Shown here: positions 1 to 5,981 of the stretch, piece by piece
Numbering within the stretch: position 1 is the stretch's first letter
How the letters are laid out: each line of letters opens with the position of its first letter
Origin: CAJGBR01 sp045637425
GTDB taxonomy: Bacteria; Bacteroidota; Bacteroidia; Bacteroidales; Rikenellaceae
Reading direction: 5' to 3'
DNA: 6,505 nucleotides
Assembly (NCBI GenBank): GCA_045637425.1
Contig: JAZTZL010000024.1
Span: forward strand, 1-6,505
Translations under genes and position numbers: made by a program
Notes under the pieces: generated by a model
Databases searched by the model: none
What the model was told of the DNA's origin: nothing
The model's input: only the letters and a program-made list of their open reading frames with translations

Positions 1-1055
1 CGTTCAAGGGTGTGTATAATCTCTATGAACAAAAACTGTCGCTGTTTATGTCCGAGGACAAGCAACGCGCAGATGGTGAAGTTGTAGATATTACGCTCGA
101 CAATCCCGAATTGGAAAAATACATTGCACCGTTCCACAATAAACTAATCGAAGATGTAGACCTCGTCGATGGAGTATATCCGGAATTTGAAGTTGAGGAG
201 TATCGTGCTGCACGTCTGGCTCCGGTATTCTTCGGTAGCGCACTGAACAATTTTGGCGTAAGAGAGTTGCTCGACTGCTTTATCCGCATCGCACCGTCGC
301 CCAGACCTACTACGACCGAACAGCGCACAATCCAGCCCGATGAACCTAAGATGACAGGATTCGTATTCAAGATTCACGCCAATATGGACCCCAACCATCG
401 CGACCGTCTGGCATTCTTGAAAATTTGTTCGGGACACTTCGAACGCAATAAACCATATCTGCACGTTCGCAGCGGAAAGATGATGAAATTCTCATCACCC
501 AACGCCTTTCTTGCAGAGAAAAAATCAGTAGTTGATGAGGCATTCCCCGGAGATATCGTAGGTCTGCACGATACGGGTACGTTCAAAATCGGAGATACAT
601 TCACCGAGGGCGAACAATTGAAATTTACGGGTATCCCGACCTTTGCTCCCGAGTTGTTCAGATATATCGAAAATGCCGACCCGATGAAGTTCAAACAACT
701 CTCAAAGGGTATCGACCAACTTATGGACGAAGGCGTAGCTCAATTATTCACTTCTCGTGGTAATGGTCGAAAGATTATAGGCACGGTCGGAGCGTTGCAG
801 TTTGACGTTATCCAATACCGCCTCGAACACGAGTATGGAGCAAAATGTCGCTACGAATCGCTACCGATGTACAAGGCGTGCTGGATTGAGTGCGACAACA
901 AGGCCGTCTATGATGACTTCATCAGACGCAAGTGGCAAAATATGGCAATCGACAAACACGGCCGTGATGTATTTATGGCTGAAACTCAATATGCTCTGCA
1001 CCTTGCAATCGAAAAATTCCCCGAGATAAAATTCAAATTCTCATCGGAATTCTAA
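1..1055 (+). CDS. prfC: Peptide chain release factor 3, C-terminal part (5'-truncated by window edge)
   Basis: RF3 is the class II release factor: a ribosome-bound GTPase that removes RF1 or RF2 after peptide release and recycles them. The reading frame is already open at base 3 (codons for FKG before VYNLYE), so the GTG at position 12 is an internal valine and the gene starts upstream. About 350 residues are present against roughly 520-530 in the family, so the P-loop, switch regions and NKxD guanine-binding motif lie outside the window. What remains is the end of the GTPase domain (FFGSALNNFGV, a G5-like SA motif), then the beta-barrel domain II beginning near MTGFVFKIHANMDPNHRDR, a signature of RF3 rather than EF-G, and the C-terminal RF3 domain with SLPMYKACWIECDN and the RRKWQNMAIDKHGRDVF segment. 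The frame is intact to a TAA stop. Family assignment is very secure. The next gene begins 60 bases later on the same strand. Confidence 0.96.
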   Translation, partial: FKGVYNLYEQKLSLFMSEDKQRADGEVVDITLDNPELEKYIAPFHNKLIEDVDLVDGVYPEFEVEEYRAARLAPVFFGSALNNFGVRELLDCFIRIAPSPRPTTTEQRTIQPDEPKMTGFVFKIHANMDPNHRDRLAFLKICSGHFERNKPYLHVRSGKMMKFSSPNAFLAEKKSVVDEAFPGDIVGLHDTGTFKIGDTFTEGEQLKFTGIPTFAPELFRYIENADPMKFKQLSKGIDQLMDEGVAQLFTSRGNGRKIIGTVGALQFDVIQYRLEHEYGAKCRYESLPMYKACWIECDNKAVYDDFIRRKWQNMAIDKHGRDVFMAETQYALHLAIEKFPEIKFKFSSEF

Positions 1056-1115
1056 TCGGCATTTATGCACGAATTTTGTTCCTCGCAAAGGGGGGACTCG
1101 TTACTGAATCAGAGT

Positions 1116-1934
1116 ATGGAGTTGATAGGCGAAATATTGCAGTATAAATTCTTGAGCAACGCCCTGTTGGCAGCCTTGCTGGCAGGGATTGCTTGCGGAT
1201 TGATCGGCACATATATCGTCTGTCGCAGATTGGTATTCTTGAGCGGTGGAATCACCCACGCATCATTCGGAGGTATCGGACTTGCTTACTACTTTGGTTT
1301 CAATCCGTTGTGGGGCGCATTCGGATTTTCATTGCTGGCAGCACTCGGGGTCGAAACGCTGACTCAAAAAGGAAAAATCAGAGAAGATTCAGTCATCGGA
1401 ATGCTCTGGTCATTGGGTATGGCTATAGGTATAATCTTTGTTTACCTCACGCCGGGTTACGCTCCGAACCTGATGACGTTTTTGTTCGGCAACGTACTAT
1501 CTGTTACTAAGTCCGACCTTTGGGCAATAGCAGCTCTCGACGTGGTACTAATCGCCATATACGCACTATTTTACAGACAGATAATGTTTATATCATTTGA
1601 CCGAGAATTTGCTGCTACGCAAAAGGTTCCGGTAACGATGGTGAACTGCGTAATGATGATGCTGGCTGCGGCAACCATAGTGCTGAGCATTCGCGTTGTA
1701 GGCATCGTACTGCTTATTTCGTTGCTCACAATACCCGTAGCATCAGTAAACTCATTCACAAAAAATTATAACCGACTCTCAATCGGTTCGTGCGCCGTAG
1801 CTATGTTTGGTACCATTTCAGGCCTATTATTCAGCTATTCTACAGACATTCCGTCGGGTGCTGCAACCATTTTTGTACTCGCTTTAATTCTTATTGTTTC
1901 CAAAGTAGTTGCACGCATAATTAAAAATCGCTAA
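1116..1934 (+). CDS. Metal (zinc/manganese-type) ABC transporter permease, ZnuB/MntB family
   Basis: This is the inner-membrane channel subunit of an ABC importer for a divalent metal such as Zn2+ or Mn2+ (ABC-3 family). With the chosen ATG it has 272 residues, normal for the family. It is strongly hydrophobic, with about eight or nine likely membrane helices. Family hallmarks are GLIGTYIVCRRLVFLSGGITHASFGGIG near residues 28-55, REDSVIGMLWSLGMAIGI, PNLMTFLFGN, a cytoplasmic loop FDREFAATQKVPV that resembles the ATPase-contact region, and RVVGIVLLISLLTIPVA. An in-frame ATG at 1065 would add 17 polar residues before MELIGEILQYKF. I prefer 1116 because homologues as I recall them begin at the hydrophobic helix. 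No ATP-binding or substrate-binding gene lies in the window, so its partners must be encoded elsewhere or upstream of prfC. The metal cannot be read from the sequence. Its stop codon overlaps the promoter of the next gene. Confidence 0.9.
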   Translation: MELIGEILQYKFLSNALLAALLAGIACGLIGTYIVCRRLVFLSGGITHASFGGIGLAYYFGFNPLWGAFGFSLLAALGVETLTQKGKIREDSVIGMLWSLGMAIGIIFVYLTPGYAPNLMTFLFGNVLSVTKSDLWAIAALDVVLIAIYALFYRQIMFISFDREFAATQKVPVTMVNCVMMMLAAATIVLSIRVVGIVLLISLLTIPVASVNSFTKNYNRLSIGSCAVAMFGTISGLLFSYSTDIPSGAATIFVLALILIVSKVVARIIKNR

Positions 1935-1939
1935 CTTTG
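1909..1939 (+). promoter_or_regulatory. Bacteroidota-type promoter for the LptF/LptG gene
   Basis: TTG at 1909-1911 and TAACTTTG at 1932-1939 are separated by 20 bases. They match the Bacteroidota sigma-factor pattern (a -33 TTTG/TTG and a -7 TAnnTTTG) with all specified -7 bases present. The -7 element contains the TAA stop of the metal permease gene (1932-1934). Transcription would begin roughly at 1944-1947, leaving a leader of about 30 bases before the ATG at 1975. The consensus is established knowledge; use of this copy is inferred. Confidence 0.6.
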
Positions 1940-1974
1940 TCCGGCAAAAAATTACGGCATAAATTACGCAGTTG

Positions 1975-3435
1975 ATGAAAAAGGTACACTTATTAATGCT
2001 CAAATCCTATCTCGGGCCAATGTTTATGGCCTTCTTCATCGTATCGTTCATTCTGCTGATGAACTTTATGTGGAGATGGATTGACGAGTTGGTGGGCAAA
2101 GGTCTGACCTTAGACGTCATCTTCGAATTGATGGGTTATGCCGTTATGACAACCATTCCGATGGCGCTACCCCTTTCGACGCTCTTCTCGTCACTGATGG
2201 CTATCGGTAATATGGGCGAAAACTACGAATTGTTGGCGCTCAAGGCTGCTGGCATCTCGCTCAGCCGAATACTCCGTCCGCTGATGATTGTCACCGGTAT
2301 CATCTCTGTGGCAAGTTTCTTCGCAGCAAACAACCTCGTTCCATACTCATACAAAAAGATGACTGCCATCATTTATGATATTCGTCAACAAAAACAGGCG
2401 CTCGAATTTGATGACGGAATCTTTTTCAATGGCATCGAGGATATGTCTATCCGTGTTGAACACCAGGATAAAAAGACAAAACTGTTGCACGATGTACTGA
2501 TTTATGATACTCGTAACAGTTCGGGGCAAATGACTACGATTATTGCAGACTCGGGTTATATTAACCTCTCGGACGACAAACGTTACCTATTGGTTACACT
2601 GTACAACGGCGAAAATTACGAACAGAACCGCAGCGGTTCGTGGTACTCGGAAAGCACACTGCGCCACCACTTCTTCAAGATTCAAAAGGCAGTCATTCCG
2701 CTGGAAGGCTTCAATTTCGAACGCTCCGACGCATCGGCATTCTCAAACTCATCAACCAAACGTGTTGATGAACTGAGAGTGGAAATCGACTCACTGCAAC
2801 ACGTTGTGGATAGTCAGGTCTATGCTCTGAACAGCGATATCATCGACAAGAATATCTTCTTGTATGATATGAATGACAGCACTGCGAAAAAGCGCGTAGA
2901 GGTAGACATCACTGACAAAATCTCGTCGGTAACCAATTTCGAAACAAAATATCGGCTCATCGAGAAGGCAATATCAATGGCTACACAAACCTCATCTAGT
3001 ATGAGTTTTGACGAGACTACACTCAAGGAAAAACTTCAGGTATTATACCGAGATCAAATCGAATTTTTCAATAAATTTTCATTGCCTGTTTCGGTGTTCA
3101 TATTCTTCCTAATCGGGGCATCATTAGGCGCAATCATCAGAAAGGGCGGTATGGGTATGCCATTTGTAATCTCATTCGCATTCTTTATCATATATTATAT
3201 TCTGACAATTAGTGGCGAAAAAATGGCACGAGAAGGTAGCGCTACGCCGTTTGTCGGCACTTGGCTCTCGTCATTCGTACTATTGCCTATAGCAGTGTTC
3301 CTGTTGTACAAGGCATCAACTGACTCGGGGCTGCTAAACGTAGAATGGTATCTGAAACATTTCCTCAAGCTCAAACGCTTGACAATAAATACGTATAACA
3401 AAGCAAAACAATATTATGACAATAGAAAAAAATGA
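1975..3435 (+). CDS. LptF/LptG-family permease (YjgP/YjgQ), lipopolysaccharide export
   Basis: LptF and LptG are the inner-membrane subunits that, with the ATPase LptB, extract lipopolysaccharide and push it across the periplasm. The protein has 486 residues from the ATG at 1975; a TTG just before it (1972) is a less likely start. Visible parts are TM1 at about 13-33, TM2 about 54-75, and a cytoplasmic segment NYELLALKAAGISLSRILRP (about 83-102) that fits the LptB-coupling helix. TM3 follows at about 102-119, then a periplasmic beta-rich domain at about 140-250. A polar, helix-prone stretch covers about 262-365, and TM4-TM6 lie at about 369-386, 396-414 and 426-446, including IRKGGMGMPFVISFAFFIIYY. 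E. coli homologues have about 360 residues, so this one is longer by more than 100, mostly in the helix-prone stretch (VDELRVEIDSLQHVVDSQ and following). Whether it is the F or the G subunit cannot be told from sequence alone. It has its own promoter and overlaps ribBA by 20 bases. Confidence 0.9.
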   Translation: MKKVHLLMLKSYLGPMFMAFFIVSFILLMNFMWRWIDELVGKGLTLDVIFELMGYAVMTTIPMALPLSTLFSSLMAIGNMGENYELLALKAAGISLSRILRPLMIVTGIISVASFFAANNLVPYSYKKMTAIIYDIRQQKQALEFDDGIFFNGIEDMSIRVEHQDKKTKLLHDVLIYDTRNSSGQMTTIIADSGYINLSDDKRYLLVTLYNGENYEQNRSGSWYSESTLRHHFFKIQKAVIPLEGFNFERSDASAFSNSSTKRVDELRVEIDSLQHVVDSQVYALNSDIIDKNIFLYDMNDSTAKKRVEVDITDKISSVTNFETKYRLIEKAISMATQTSSSMSFDETTLKEKLQVLYRDQIEFFNKFSLPVSVFIFFLIGASLGAIIRKGGMGMPFVISFAFFIIYYILTISGEKMAREGSATPFVGTWLSSFVLLPIAVFLLYKASTDSGLLNVEWYLKHFLKLKRLTINTYNKAKQYYDNRKK

Positions 3436-4651
3436 GCGTGCGTTGAACACAATTCCCGAAGCCATTGAAGCAATCAAAAATGGCGAAGTGGTTATTGTCG
3501 TAGACGATGAAGACCGTGAGAATGAAGGTGATTTTGTTGCGGCTGCTGAGAAAATCACACCCGAAATCGTCAACTTTATGGAGACTCACGGCCGTGGTTT
3601 GCTGTGTGCACCGCTGAGCGAAGAACTTTGTCGCAGACTCGATTTGCAAATGATGGTTTCAAGCAATACCTCTCTGCACGGCACTCCGTTCACCATCTCG
3701 GTAGACCTGCTCGGAGATGGTTGCACAACAGGCATCTCGGCACACGACCGTGCTGCAACTATTCGTGCGCTGGTAGACGACAAGACTAAACCCGAAGATT
3801 TGGGTCGCCCGGGACACGTCTTCCCATTGGCAGCCCGTCAGCGTGGCGTATTGCGCCGTCCGGGACACACAGAAGCTGTCGTAGACTTGGCTCGTCTGGC
3901 TGGTCTGAAAGAGGGCGGTGTGCTTATCGAAATCAAAAAAGAAGACGGCGAAATGGCAAGACTCCCGCAACTTTTGGAGATTGCCGACAGATTCGGGCTC
4001 AAAATCGTATCTATCGCTGACCTTATATCATACAGATTGCAACGCGAATCAATCATCGAACGCGGCGAATGTGTAAATATGCCGACTCAATGGGGTATGT
4101 TCAAGATGATTCCGTTCCTGCAAAAAAGCAATGGACTGGAACACGTTGCATTGATAAAGGGCGAGTGGAGCGAAGATGAACCCGTTTTGGTCAGAATGCA
4201 CTCATCTTGTCTAACAGGTGATGTATTCGGTTCGTACAGATGCGACTGCGGAGCGCAACTGCACGAGTCTATGAGTATGATTGAAAAAGAGGGCAAAGGT
4301 GCCGTAGTATACCTCAGTCAAGAGGGTCGCGGAATCGGTCTGATTAACAAAATCAATGCTTACAAGTTGCAAGAAAATGGATACAATACAATAGATGCCA
4401 ATCTGAAACTTGGGTTCAATGTAGATGAACGCGACTATGGCGTGGGCGCAAGCATTCTGAGAGAAATCGGCATCAGAAATATCAGACTGCTTACCAATAA
4501 TCCGCAGAAGAAGGCTGGTCTTGAAGGTTACGGACTAAAGATTGTCGAAAATATTCCGATTGTAATAGCTCCGAACCAATACAACGAGTGCTATCTCGAA
4601 ACTAAGGAACGACTGATGGGACATAAACTCGGTCTGTTCCCTAAAGAGTAA
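3416..4651 (+). CDS. ribBA: Bifunctional 3,4-dihydroxy-2-butanone-4-phosphate synthase / GTP cyclohydrolase II
   Basis: This fused enzyme starts both branches of riboflavin synthesis in the cytoplasm. The RibB half makes the four-carbon unit from ribulose 5-phosphate; the RibA half opens GTP to the pyrimidine precursor. The protein has 411 residues, typical of RibBA. Residues 1 to about 205 carry the RibB motifs DDEDRENEGD (30-39, acidic metal- and substrate-binding loop), HGTPFTISVD (88-97), CTTGISAHDR (103-112), RPGHVFPL (131-138) and GHTEA (150-154). Residues about 206-411 carry RibA: zinc ligands C265, C276 and C278 in CLTGDVFGSYRCDCG, then SQEGRGIGL (301-309), DERDYGVGA (337-345) and LLTNNPQKK (358-366). 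All expected catalytic residues are present in both halves, so both activities are likely. The ATG at 3416 lies inside the 3' end of the LptF/LptG gene, and no later in-frame ATG precedes the first RibB motif. Translation is therefore probably coupled to the permease. No FMN riboswitch is visible ahead of it. Confidence 0.96.
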   Translation: MTIEKNERALNTIPEAIEAIKNGEVVIVVDDEDRENEGDFVAAAEKITPEIVNFMETHGRGLLCAPLSEELCRRLDLQMMVSSNTSLHGTPFTISVDLLGDGCTTGISAHDRAATIRALVDDKTKPEDLGRPGHVFPLAARQRGVLRRPGHTEAVVDLARLAGLKEGGVLIEIKKEDGEMARLPQLLEIADRFGLKIVSIADLISYRLQRESIIERGECVNMPTQWGMFKMIPFLQKSNGLEHVALIKGEWSEDEPVLVRMHSSCLTGDVFGSYRCDCGAQLHESMSMIEKEGKGAVVYLSQEGRGIGLINKINAYKLQENGYNTIDANLKLGFNVDERDYGVGASILREIGIRNIRLLTNNPQKKAGLEGYGLKIVENIPIVIAPNQYNECYLETKERLMGHKLGLFPKE

Positions 4652-4652
4652 A

Positions 4653-4684
4653 TTGACTTTTTTAACACAACACAATTCCATTTG
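4653..4684 (+). promoter_or_regulatory. Possible weak promoter for fmt
   Basis: TTG at 4653-4655 and TCCATTTG at 4677-4684 lie 21 bases apart. The second element matches TAnnTTTG except that the invariant A is C. It sits inside the left arm of the hairpin at 4672-4717. This is the best candidate in the ribBA-fmt gap but a poor match, so fmt may instead be read from upstream. Confidence 0.2.
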
Positions 4685-4717
4685 CCTGTGTACAAAGTTT
4701 GCAGGCAGATGGATTGT
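4672..4717 (+). other. Long hairpin in the ribBA-fmt gap (possible leader structure)
   Basis: The left arm at 4672-4688 (ACAATTCCATTTGCCTG) pairs with the right arm at 4702-4717 (CAGGCAGATGGATTGT). This gives 16 base pairs, one of them G-U, with one bulged T at 4676 and a 13-base loop. The stem ends 21 bases before the fmt ATG. No T-tract follows the right arm, so it is not a standard intrinsic terminator in the plus direction; on the minus strand the stem is likewise not followed directly by a T-run. It could stabilise the end of the ribBA message, attenuate fmt, or be a trace of a small repeat element. The pairing is seen directly; any function is inferred. Confidence 0.6.
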
Positions 4718-4738
4718 CATTTATAGCAAATCGAAAAG

Positions 4739-5698
4739 ATGAGCACAGCAAAAAATCTTAGAATTGTATATATGGGGACTCCCGATTTCGCGGTGGAGGC
4801 GCTGCGCCGACTCGTGGAGGGAGGCTACAACGTGGTGGGCGTAGTAACAATGCCAGACAAGCCATCAGGCCGAGGACTCAAGATACAATATAGCGCAGTA
4901 AAACAATACGCATTGGAGGTAGGATTACCCCTACTCCAACCCGAAAAGCTCAAAGCTCAGGAGTTCATCGACCAACTGAATGAACTGCAACCAGACTTGG
5001 GCGTAGTAATCGCATTCAGAATGCTGCCCGAAGTTGTATGGGCATTACCGAAAATGGGCACGATAAATCTACACGCGTCGCTGTTGCCGCAATACAGAGG
5101 TGCTGCGCCAATTAACCACGCGCTTATTAACGGAGAATCAAAAACAGGTGTTACTACCTTCTTCTTAAATCATACAATCGACACAGGTGATATTTTGATG
5201 CAGAAAGAGACTGCTATCAGTGATGATGATACGCTCGAAACACTGCACGACAGACTAATGGTTATGGGAGGCGATGCCGTAATAGAAAGTGTCGAGATGA
5301 TTGCCAGGGGTGATTACTCGCTTACAAGACAGAATCATATTCCCGAAAGTGAATTAAAGGCGGCTCCAAAAATTTTCAGAGAAGATTGTCATCTGAACTG
5401 GGCGCTCGATGCAGTACGAGTTCGCAATCAAGTGCGAGGACTATCACCCTACCCTGCTGCGTGGAGTACGCTACATATTGGAGATCAAGAATTTCAGCTC
5501 AAGATTTTTGATGTAAGCATTGTAGATGAACAGAAGGTTGGCTCTGTAGGCAGCGCAGTACTCAACAAAACAATAACCGTTCAGTGCGGTAAGGGTGTGA
5601 TTCGCATCAACCGACTGCAGCCGGCCGGCAAACGCCAAATGAGTAGCGAAGAGTTCCTTCGCGGCATCAAAATATCTGGCGAAAGTCATTTTGAATAG
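4739..5698 (+). CDS. fmt: Methionyl-tRNA formyltransferase
   Basis: Fmt transfers a formyl group from 10-formyltetrahydrofolate to the methionine on initiator tRNA, making fMet-tRNA for translation initiation. The protein has 319 residues, close to the 315 of E. coli. The N-terminal Rossmann-like domain (about 7-190) opens with RIVYMGTPDFAV (8-19). It then has MPDKPSGRG (38-46), the loop that contacts the acceptor stem in E. coli Fmt. Next comes the signature NLHASLLPQYRGAAPI (110-125), followed by TIDTGDILMQ (146-155). N110, H112 and D148 align with the catalytic Asn, His and Asp. The C-terminal OB-fold domain (about 215-319) includes VRGLSPYPAAWSTL and the terminal RINRLQPAGKRQMSSEEFLRG. 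All catalytic residues are present and the frame is intact. The start is unambiguous: the ATG follows an A-rich stretch and leads straight into the conserved first strand. Confidence 0.97.
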   Translation: MSTAKNLRIVYMGTPDFAVEALRRLVEGGYNVVGVVTMPDKPSGRGLKIQYSAVKQYALEVGLPLLQPEKLKAQEFIDQLNELQPDLGVVIAFRMLPEVVWALPKMGTINLHASLLPQYRGAAPINHALINGESKTGVTTFFLNHTIDTGDILMQKETAISDDDTLETLHDRLMVMGGDAVIESVEMIARGDYSLTRQNHIPESELKAAPKIFREDCHLNWALDAVRVRNQVRGLSPYPAAWSTLHIGDQEFQLKIFDVSIVDEQKVGSVGSAVLNKTITVQCGKGVIRINRLQPAGKRQMSSEEFLRGIKISGESHFE

Positions 5699-5711
5699 GT
5701 CTATTCTGAAT
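5688..5711. repeat. Small inverted repeat across the fmt stop codon
   Basis: GAATAG (5693-5698) and CTATTC (5701-5706) are perfect inverted copies around GT. Looser pairing extends to 5688-5711 with one mismatch and one G-U. The left copy contains the TAG stop of fmt. It is AT-rich and followed only by a broken T-rich stretch, so as a terminator for fmt it is weak. No better terminator for fmt is visible before the tRNA promoter. Confidence 0.3.
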
Positions 5712-5770
5712 TGATTTTCATTGAGATACGTTTTCATTTTGAAAAAATAATTTGTTTGACGCACAAAAAA

Positions 5771-5810
5771 AGGTAGATATATTTTGCATTATCACAAAAA
5801 ATATCTACCT
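5771..5810. repeat. Inverted repeat enclosing the tRNA-Leu promoter
   Basis: AGGTAGATAT (5771-5780) and ATATCTACCT (5801-5810) are perfect inverted copies. After one A-A mismatch the pairing continues inward for five more base pairs (5782-5786 with 5795-5799), leaving an 8-base loop. On the minus strand the stem is followed by seven Ts (complement of 5765-5771), which is how an intrinsic terminator reading leftwards would look. On the plus strand there is no T-tract. The arms overlap both promoter elements of the tRNA gene, so an operator role is also possible. Only the symmetry is certain. Confidence 0.6.
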
Positions 5811-5813
5811 TTG
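5783..5813 (+). promoter_or_regulatory. Bacteroidota-type promoter for tRNA-Leu
   Basis: TTTG at 5783-5786 and TACCTTTG at 5806-5813 are separated by 19 bases, a full match to the -33 and -7 elements. Both are followed by CA, so the hexamer TTTGCA occurs twice, 27 bases apart. The predicted start of transcription is near 5817-5821, about ten bases ahead of the mature tRNA. This is the clearest promoter in the window. Confidence 0.8.
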
Positions 5814-5828
5814 CACCACTTAATTGAT

Positions 5829-5910
5829 GCCCAGGTGGCGGAATAGGTAGACGCGCACGTTTCAGGTGCGTGTGCCGCAAGGCGTGCAGGTTCGATTCCT
5901 GTCCTGGGCA
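5829..5910 (+). tRNA. tRNA-Leu (anticodon CAG)
   Basis: This is a complete class II tRNA of 82 bases. The acceptor stem GCCCAGG (5829-5835) pairs perfectly with CCTGGGC (5903-5909), and A5910 is the discriminator base. The D stem is GCG/CGC (5838-5840 with 5852-5854), with the GG of the D loop present. The anticodon stem is CACGT/GCGTG (5856-5860 with 5868-5872), with loop TTCAGGT and anticodon CAG at 5863-5865, reading CUG leucine codons; G follows at position 37. The long variable arm, GCC-GCAA-GGC (5874-5883), is typical of leucine tRNAs. The T arm is GCAGG/CCTGT with loop TTCGATT (5891-5897). CCA is not encoded (CTC follows), so it must be added enzymatically. Confidence 0.97.
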
Positions 5911-5917
5911 CTCAATC

Positions 5918-5951
5918 AAAGGCTGATTACAATTAGTAATCAGCCTTTTTT
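5918..5951 (+). terminator. Intrinsic terminator after tRNA-Leu
   Basis: GGCTGATTAC (5921-5930) pairs perfectly with GTAATCAGCC (5936-5945) around the loop AATTA. AAA before and TTT after extend the stem to 13 pairs, and the T-tract runs through 5951. It begins 8 bases after the tRNA, so the transcript is a single-gene unit. On the minus strand the stem is followed by only three Ts, so leftward termination would be weaker. Confidence 0.92.
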
Positions 5952-5981
5952 GTTTCTTATTATTGGCAACCTAACAAAAAA

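Noticed and set aside
1065..1115. A longer start for the metal permease at 1065
   Set aside because: The 17 added residues are polar and unlike the family. The hydrophobic start at 1116 fits known homologues better, though neither start has a good ribosome binding site.
1972..1974. TTG as the start of the LptF/LptG gene
   Set aside because: An ATG follows immediately and gives the usual MKK start; a rare codon is not needed.
3300..3420. An FMN riboswitch ahead of ribBA
   Set aside because: The upstream sequence is the coding end of the permease gene and shows none of the conserved riboswitch blocks.
5734..5919. A 61-residue minus-strand reading frame across the tRNA region
   Set aside because: It is the complement of the tRNA-Leu gene and its promoter, and is explained by them.
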